64,000 bases of DNA from Euborellia annulipes (taxonomy: Eukaryota; Arthropoda; Insecta; Dermaptera; Anisolabididae): contig JAKCPI010002995.1 in assembly GCA_023213315.1 (NCBI GenBank), positions 1 to 64,000 on the forward strand, given 5' to 3'. The translations under genes and the position numbers were made by a program. Under the pieces are notes generated by a model, which did no database searches, was not told the DNA's origin, and saw only the letters and a program-made list of their open reading frames with translations. Below, piece after piece: positions 56,941 through 64,000 of this stretch (its first letter is position 1; each line of letters begins with the position of its first letter).

Positions 56941-58622
56941 ATGATAAAATCTGTTCTAACTCTTGTGTTTATTGTCGCTTTAATAGGAGTTACCGAATCA
57001 GGTGAGAAGATTTTATTAATTTGAGATAATGCTTTCATTGACTATATGGAAAATTTAAAAAAAATATCTCCAAGGTAATTGGGGAGGAGGAATATTTAAT
57101 TTTTAAGCGTAAAATTTATTACTCGTTTTAACGATTAAAAATTTAAATTTTATTAAATATTCCTTGAACTCTAATGACGTTACCAGAGGTAGAAGTGCGT
57201 AAAATTGGAAAGACAAAATTTGTTATAATTTTTTGATATAAAATTTGAAGAACAATATAAATTAAAAATATTAGTAAATTTTATAATTAAATTCGAAAAA
57301 ATATAAAAATTTTAATCTGAATCCATTTAGAACGGATGGGGGACTTTTCTAAATTAATTAGTAGCCAAAAGAAATTCATTGCTTAGAGCCGTGACTTGAA
57401 AGTCTATGCTACGCCCATGAGGGAAAAAGTTTTTGAAAAATTTCATATTCGGATTTTATTTTTAATTACTAAAATTTGCTAAAATAAACTAGATTGGTTT
57501 TTCTTGGTTGTTATTATTGTAAATAAAAGACATTTTGGTATTAATCGACTAACTGATTAAATTAAATATTTCAAGTAGGGGACTTAAATATTATTAAATA
57601 TTTCAAGTACTGGACTTAAAAGTATAGATGGATAAAAGTAGTCTGGGGGCTCGCTGGTGTAGTGGGCTATGGGGTCGGCTTCTACAAAGAAAATCCCTGT
57701 TCAAACCCTGGGCGTCCGGGATTTTTCATTAAATAAAAATATTTATTTAATGTATCGTAAAAATAATTAATTTATAAAAACTGCCATTTGATTGATTTAG
57801 AAAGGGTGGCAAAAGTGAATCCTTCAAAATTCTAACATTCTAAAACGAGGTGGGACAAAGTTGTGTCAAGTGCCCACTCACACCAAATTTTAAAATTTTA
57901 ATAAAAAAAAAAACAAAAACAAAATTAATGAATACAAATTCAAAATATATTTTTTTTTTTTTAGCTAATTTACGAAGTAAACGTTCTCCAATATTTCTAA
58001 AGAAAAAAGCAGCTCTAATTGGCGGTGGCTTAGGCTTCGGGGCCGGACTTCTTTTAGGAAAAGCTCTTCCAAGAAAAGTGATTTATGTGGAACGGCCATA
58101 TTTTATTGAGCCAGGATATGGCGGTTTTGGTGGCGGATTTGGAGGCGGCCTGGGAGGCGGCTTGGGAGGAGGGTAAATATATATTTATTTTTTTTTTTTT
58201 AGAGAATATTTATTTCTAATATAAGAATTAATTTAACTTTCAGTCCAAATTTAGATATTGGCCCAGTTATTAATGGAATCGGATCACTCGCGAGTGGATT
58301 AATAGGCGCTGGTGTTAATGTCATTTCAAATATAGCCTCCAAGGCTAGAGGAACATCTTCAGCGGATGCAGCAGCCACAGCTAGCGCAGCAGCAAATGCG
58401 AATGCTGCAGCTACTGCAGCCTCTTCTGCTGCCTCTGCGGCTTCTTCAGCTGCCGCGTCAGCAGCGTCCGCTGCAGCAGCTGCCACTGCAGTTGCTGCCT
58501 CCCACTCTCAAGCCCTTGCTCCTGTTGCTGTTCCTGTTCAAGCCCCAGTCCCAGTTTCTCAACCTTTTACAGGAGGGCCAGTTTCAGGAGGCAGTTACCC
58601 TCCTTATCCATATGGTGGATAA
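56941..58622 (+). CDS. Secreted Gly/Ala-rich protein
   Basis: Three exons: 56941-57001, 57965-58172, 58244-58622, GT-AG junctions in phase, 215 residues. MIKSVLTLVFIVALIGVTES is a clear signal peptide. A basic LRSKRSP follows and is a likely furin-type cleavage site. Next come GGGLGFGAGLLLG, RKVIYVERPYFIEPGYGG, a Gly-rich GGFGGG run, PNLDIGPVINGIGSLASGLI, an Ala/Ser-rich segment of about 65 residues and a Pro/Val tail ending SYPPYPYGG. The composition suggests an extracellular structural protein; I recognise no family. It resembles the gene at 41.4-45.5 kb in layout (signal, basic site, GLIGG/LIGGG, low-complexity repeats). AATAAA at 58687 is a plausible poly(A) signal. Intron 1 contains a tRNA-like repeat. 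Confidence 0.85.
57648..57725 (+). repeat. tRNA-like SINE, second family
   Basis: GCTCGCTGGTGTAGTGGGCT and CCCTGTTCAAACCCTGG give A- and B-box-like elements, with an end GTCCGGGATTTTTCATT. It matches 6035-6110. It lies in intron 1 of the Gly/Ala-rich gene. Confidence 0.6.
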
Positions 58623-60317
58623 ATAAGACTGATTTTATTATAATTTATAGATTTCATTCACGCAAACAAAAAGTTTTTATTTATTTAATAAATTAATTAA
58701 ACCTTAAAAGTATAATTTTATATCATCGAATGAATAAAATTTTTCCTTTCCTAGTAAATAATTTGTTTAATGCATACTGTACCATGAAGAAATAAAGATA
58801 ATTTTGAATTTTTTTACAGGCAAGTTGGTATATTTGCACATTTATAATATAAATTTCTTCTCAAATTTTAAAAAATATCAATTGCACTTTAAAACATTTT
58901 ATTCAAGGTATGAAGTTTAATAATAAGTCCAATAAAGTTGGACGAATTTGAAGAAGACTGGAATTTTTTTTTAAGTAAGAAAAACATTTGAATAGGCCGA
59001 TATGATATTTGGTATTTCATATATAATTATTTTTTCTTTTCGGCTGCTCTGGACGTTTAGGAGTTAGTGTATACATATATATTTAATTAATTAATTGTGC
59101 CTATGGCTACCGGGGACGTTCCACACCCTGATTCCCCCGGGGCCTCTTGTCCGAGATTTCTGCAGCGCTTTTTTTTTTTTAAGAAAAAGGCAAAAAATTC
59201 AAATCTTCCTTCAAAAAAACGACTTGACATTAAAAATAATACTATTCACTTTTATTTAAGATGAGGAAAAAATGAAAAAAACTTGCGCATTTATGTATTA
59301 TAATACGTATGACTTATTTATTTTATTCTACGATCGTTTAGATTGTTTATCGTACATTCTGGATTGATAATTCCAATGAAATTTATTAATACCTGATCTA
59401 AGATTAAGGAATTTTATAAAAGTGAAAGGAAGAGCGGAATTCCTTCTTTTAGAAACTACAAAATAAAATTTTTCTTCTGCTGAGGTCATTTGAGTTGACA
59501 AATTTATTCAATTTATTTGAATATCGATATATATATATATACCGTACATATCGATGGCATTCTCGTAAGCCGATTTTCTACACTGTTTAGCGTTGCTTAA
59601 CATCACAGATCTCCGTGGCTGTAATTTATTTATTCTTCAGCCCGCAAAATAAAAAAAATAACACCAGGATTAGTATTTTTTGCTTTTCTTCCTTATAATT
59701 TTTAATCATTCAAAATTATTATAATTAAATTATTTGTTTTAAATGAAAATAGAAAGCAAATGAATATTAATTCATGAAATAAGAAAGTAAATTAGAAAAA
59801 ATTACAATTTTAATACATTTGATTTTTATCCTATTTCGGGTCAGAGTGGGTTTGTTTCTACCTGTTTGTCACTGTTCCATTTTCTTTGAAATTTATTTTA
59901 AATTTTGAACTAATGAGAGAGATGAACACCAAATCATACGTTCTTTCCTTATAAGAAACGCTATGAAATGCTTGTAAAAACTGGTGGTTATATAACACTC
60001 TAAAGCGAATAATAAATATGTTTTTATATATTTTTGAATCATGAAAATAATAAAATAATTCATTAATATTTTGATATATTAGAATATTCACTTTCATTAT
60101 TAATAAATTTCTAAAACATACAGGTATTTATAAAACAAGTATTATTTATTTTAGTAAAAATATCTTCCTTTTAAATAGCTTTTTAAGTGGAGGATTTATG
60201 TCTTTTTCTGCTCCCCCAATTTACCAAATAATAAGTAGGCCTATATCATTGAGAACCTATAAAGGAGAAATGAGATGTACGAAAATTAAACAACCCCCCC
60301 CCACTCCCTCCTTAGTT

Positions 60318-60505
60318 TTTTTTTAACACTCATACTTCAGGCCATTTAAGACTTAAACGATAGGCCTACTCTTATTTATTAATTATACTTGTATATAGGT
60401 ATTTGGGGTCCAGGCATTCTTAATTAAGCCATTTAGTATCCAAATATATATCCAAATATCCGCGAAGATTAGCACGCTAACCCCTACACCAAGCCCGAGG
60501 GCAAC
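60318..60505 (-). repeat. tRNA-derived SINE, decayed
   Basis: The SINE body (GGGGTCCAGGCATTCTTAAT) and head (AGCACGCTAACCCCTACACC, ending CCCGAGGGC) remain, but the B box region is missing. Confidence 0.55.
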
Positions 60506-60548
60506 CAAGTTTGTTGTACCGTCTATTTCAAAAAGTATTTAGTCTAAA

Positions 60549-60680
60549 GCCCGGTAGTTAGGCAGCCCAAATGGCACCTACACACACTAAAGCTTTCTTG
60601 TATGTGTGATAAATACCTTTTTCAAAGCAGACAAGGAAGCTTTAGTGTTCGTGTGCCATTTGGGCTGCCTAACTACCGGG
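60549..60680. mobile_element. Hairpin element with 11-bp flanking repeat
   Basis: GCCCGGTAGTTAGGCAGCCC and its exact inverse form arms of about 50 bp with a few mismatches. TTTAGTCTAAA lies on both sides (60538-60548 and 60681-60691). The flank is itself nearly palindromic, so its status as target duplication is tentative. Confidence 0.65.
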
Positions 60681-60826
60681 CTTTAGTCTAAATACTATTT
60701 ACGCTACCCCTATATATTAAATTTTATTGAAAACTTGGAATTGTATTTCCCAGATACTTTCACTAAAATAATATTTTACAAAAAAATTAAATTCAAATTT
60801 AAAGAAAAAAGTAATAAATCAAACTA

Positions 60827-61412
60827 CAGTCCACTCTCGATAATTCGAACCTCGATAATTTGAATTTTTCGATAATACGAACTCTTCAGCTGTACACTTC
60901 AGCAAATCGAAAAGATGCTGTATTTTGATAAGCTCGATTTAACTCGAAATTATTTTCGAAACAAAAGTGGGAGAAAAGGTTCTATAATTAGACCTAGGAA
61001 CACTTGCCCTCTTGGTATAATTCGAATTTTTCCTAGCAATATTTACTCCTCATTCGCCGCGTTTGTCACGATGAGTCCCTTACTGTGCCGGAAAAAAAAT
61101 TATCATGCTCGTGGAAAGTTGTTCGAATAAAAGATATCACCAAAATTATCTATTCCATGTAATTTTTTTTGTTCTTTTTGGTTGTTTCCATTATTTTTCC
61201 TTTTTTAGTTGAAGCTATACATAAAAAATAAAATTTATGTAAGGTCATTCATATTTTCAAAAATAGAATATAAACTTAATAATATAATCAGTACAAAAAA
61301 CTTAATAATTTTTCTTTCCTCTTGGTAATTCAAATTTCTCGATAATTCAAAAACTCGATAATTCGAATTTTTCTTGTGGTCCCTTGGATTTCGAATTATC
61401 GAGAGTCTACTG
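60827..61412. mobile_element. Pogo/Tigger-like nonautonomous element
   Basis: TA-flanked ends CAGTCCACTCTCGATAATTC and the inverse GAATTATCGAGAGTCTACTG are present. CGATAATTCGAA-like motifs recur inside both ends. The interior has no transposase frame. These ends are characteristic of Tigger/Jerky-type pogo elements. Confidence 0.8.
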
Positions 61413-63130
61413 TATTAATATTATCCTATAATTAAATACACATTTTTTATGCATATTTAACAATCTAGACAAGGTCACGTTTTATTACTTAATTTTGTTT
61501 AATCAAACGTGAGAGAGAAAGAGAACGTCAAAAAAAAAAAAAATCTTCGAACATTCATTATCAAAGAGGAAAATTCAAGTTGATTATATCTTTTTTTCAT
61601 TAATTTTTTAAAGTAAAAAAATAATTAACATAATTTATTTTTGCAAGGCGAATAAGTAGAAAACATTCTAATTTAATTCAAACAATTATATATTGTAAAT
61701 ACTAGTGTAATAAGGATATTTGAAGATGTAAAAACAATATAAAAAAAACTGGTGTGATAATAGTTGATTTGGTAACACCACATAACTTTCTCTTACATAA
61801 AATTTCAGTCACACATAAAGACACCAATTTTTTAAACTACATTTTTTTCATAACAATTTCTCATACAGTTTTATGAACTCTTACAAATGATCTATTTTCA
61901 TTGACAATAAAAAAATTCTCATCAATTTTATATAATTTAAAAATTACATTGATGAGTACATTGCTCTTAAATTATAATAAAAGTGCATCCAGGAAATATT
62001 ATTTAATATTTTAAATGAGGTGACATTTTAATTTTTTTTCATAAAATTAATTTCTTTTAAATGAAATGAAAGAAATGTCAACAAGCAATGACAAGTAGGA
62101 CTCATTATTTGAAATAGTGGCCTAGATGAAGAAGGGCTGAACCACACCAGGTTTTCCAATATACTTGCAAACGGTAAAAGTCTTAAAGAACTAAAAATTA
62201 AATTAATAAAAAAATTAATTAAAAAGTAAATATTGCTATTTGGAATGATTATTCAAATGAATGTGACACTCATTAAGATAATGAATTCGAAACCCATCTA
62301 TTAGAATTCATTTAAATTATAAACAATGATTATATTAAAAAAAAATAATTATGGAATAGAACTTTAACCTGAAATTTTTTTGTTGATTAATTAACACGTT
62401 GTAAGTAGGAATAAAAAATTTTGAACTTTTTTTCTTGATTGATTTCAAAATTTGCATCTCCTTAAAATTAATAAGAATTCATTTACAAAACAGTAAAATC
62501 ACTTACTTCTTACACTACCGGTACTTATACTGGTAAGATTCAATTTAAACATTTAAAATTCCCAACGCTTGAAAGCAAATCATACAGAATGCATTTAGAA
62601 TGATTCAATTCTAGAATTGAAGGAAAGCTTGCTTAACAGAATTTAACCTTGGGGAAATTTAGGTGAGTCTTTCATTTAATTAAAATAGAAGACACAAGAT
62701 AAGAGCGATGTTATCTTTACCTGGAGGAATTTAGAATTTGGCTACGCAATAAAAGGACAGGCTATTTCTATTACTTGCTATTTTGAAATTTTATTACCAC
62801 TTTTTGTCTTTCCAATGATTAAATAATTACTAATCATAATCTTACCAATTTCAATTTTGTTTTAATTTAAAAAAAAGTTTTAAATTACTCATCTTTTTAA
62901 TAGTTTAATAATTTAATCTCAATTTTTAATCGTTAAATTATAAGTTTCCTGTTGTTTTATTTTTCCATGTTTTTCCCTAATGAAATCAGGGAAATCTCAT
63001 TTCCTTCAAAACAAACATTAATTAACCTATTAATTATACTTTTTAGCATTATATTTATTTACAAAAAACCAGGTACAGATTTTAATTAATTAAAGTTCAT
63101 CTCATCATCGGAAATTGTAAAATTGTCTTT

Positions 63131-63572
63131 TTTACTTACCTTTACCCATAGATTTTGATGGTTATACACGTTTTGAGGTCCCCTGAATCCAAAAAAGTAG
63201 TTTTTCACGCCATGGTCTGTCTGTCTATCTGTGTGTCTGTGTGTGTGTCTGTCTGTGAACAAAATATCTCAAGAACGAAAAGCTATGAGGTTACAATTTT
63301 ATATTTAAGTTAGGGGTCAAGTCCCTGGGACTTGACACTAAGCTTTTGAACAAAATCGGCCAAAGAGTACTAGTACTTTACTGATGTACTTTTTCAGTTT
63401 TTTTTTTTTCGATTTTCTCAAAACTAAATCGACACAAAAAAATGTATGTGTATTGGATATAATTATGTGTATAATTAAAAATATGGAATAAAATTCTGGT
63501 GTGACAAGCACAGAACACAACTTTCGAAAGAGAAAGTTGTGTGCTGTGCGACCAGTCACATCACATTTTGAT
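63131..63572 (-). repeat. Foldback repeat, minus orientation
   Basis: The copy passes GTTTTGAGGTCCCCTGAATC, a GTCTGTGTGTGTGTCTG stretch and AGTACTAGTACTTTACTG, and ends with a hairpin (TCTGGTGTGACAAGC to CCAGTCACATCACATTTTG) that has a much shortened loop. Confidence 0.7.
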
Positions 63573-64000
63573 TCCATATTTTTTAATTATAGGCCTACAC
63601 ATAAATTCGAGTTATAGCTGAAATAGAATTAATTATATTTATTGAAAATTTCAATTTTCGGAGGAACAAATAAGTTATTATTTTTTTTTCAAAATATTAA
63701 CATACAGTAAAAAGTTATCTTTCTTAAACTACAATTGATATTCATTTACTCTATTAATCAGTCAAATTTATAAAAATATTTAAACAAGACAGTTATAAGC
63801 AGGCGCGCCTTTCTTTTTCAGTTAGGCCACCAAACATACATCACTATTTTAGAGAGTTTACGTAAAATTCAAAAAAGGAATAAATAACAAATTTGTCATA
63901 TTATTTTAAGAAAAGACTTTCAATTAACTATTAGTTAAATTAATAAAAACTAAATTTTTTTATCTCTGCTCATTTGACTACTTTTATTTACTTTATGTAT

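Larger units (their letters stand above)
58623..64000. other. Gene-free right end
   Basis: After the 3' untranslated region the stretch holds a decayed SINE (60318-60505), a hairpin element (60549-60680), a pogo-like element (60827-61412) and a foldback repeat (63131-63572). The rest is AT-rich. No exon-like pattern was seen. Confidence 0.6.

Noticed and set aside
60915..61130. 71-codon frame
   Set aside because: It lies wholly inside the pogo-like element and shows no transposase features.

Overview
This 64 kb window is nuclear DNA from an animal, most likely an arthropod. It is AT-rich, its genes are cut into many short exons by GT-AG introns, and the space between and inside genes is packed with transposon remains. 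The protein matches are metazoan: a nucleolin-like protein, proteasome activator PA28-gamma (PSME3) and an SVOP-type transporter. Two small secreted low-complexity proteins have an arthropod-like composition. No species can be named from the sequence. All exon models were built by hand from splice signals, reading phase and protein resemblance.

Layout: 1-1.9 kb, 3' part of a Jockey-like LINE. 3.9-16.1 kb (minus), nucleolin-like gene with 16 coding exons. 16.1-20.4 kb, transposon-rich spacer with a palindrome of about 1.3 kb. 20.4-27.9 kb (minus), PSME3 in 6 exons, including a GC-AG intron. 29.4-39.4 kb (plus), SVOP-like transporter in 13 exons, divergent from PSME3. 41.4-45.5 kb (minus), secreted Asn/Ala-, Gly- and Pro-rich protein. 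45.5-56.9 kb, repeats including an 880-bp minisatellite. 56.9-58.6 kb (plus), secreted Gly/Ala-rich protein. 58.6-64 kb, repeats only.

The repeats fall into recognisable groups. At least ten short hAT-type elements still carry 8-bp target duplications, and their interiors account for many of the poly-G/poly-C runs. A tRNA-derived SINE has 10-13 bp duplications. A foldback family is built on a GTCACACCAGATTTTT hairpin. TA-flanked elements of mariner and pogo type are present. A set of inverted-repeat elements carries hammerhead-ribozyme-like cores (CTGANGA, GAAAC, GTC).

The five genes are unrelated housekeeping, transport and secreted functions and do not form a pathway. The most unusual observations are the paired hammerhead-like motifs in palindromic elements, tRNA-like sequences embedded in palindromes, the symmetrical 1-1 exon series of the nucleolin-like gene with two homopolymer frame breaks, and the GC-AG intron in PSME3.
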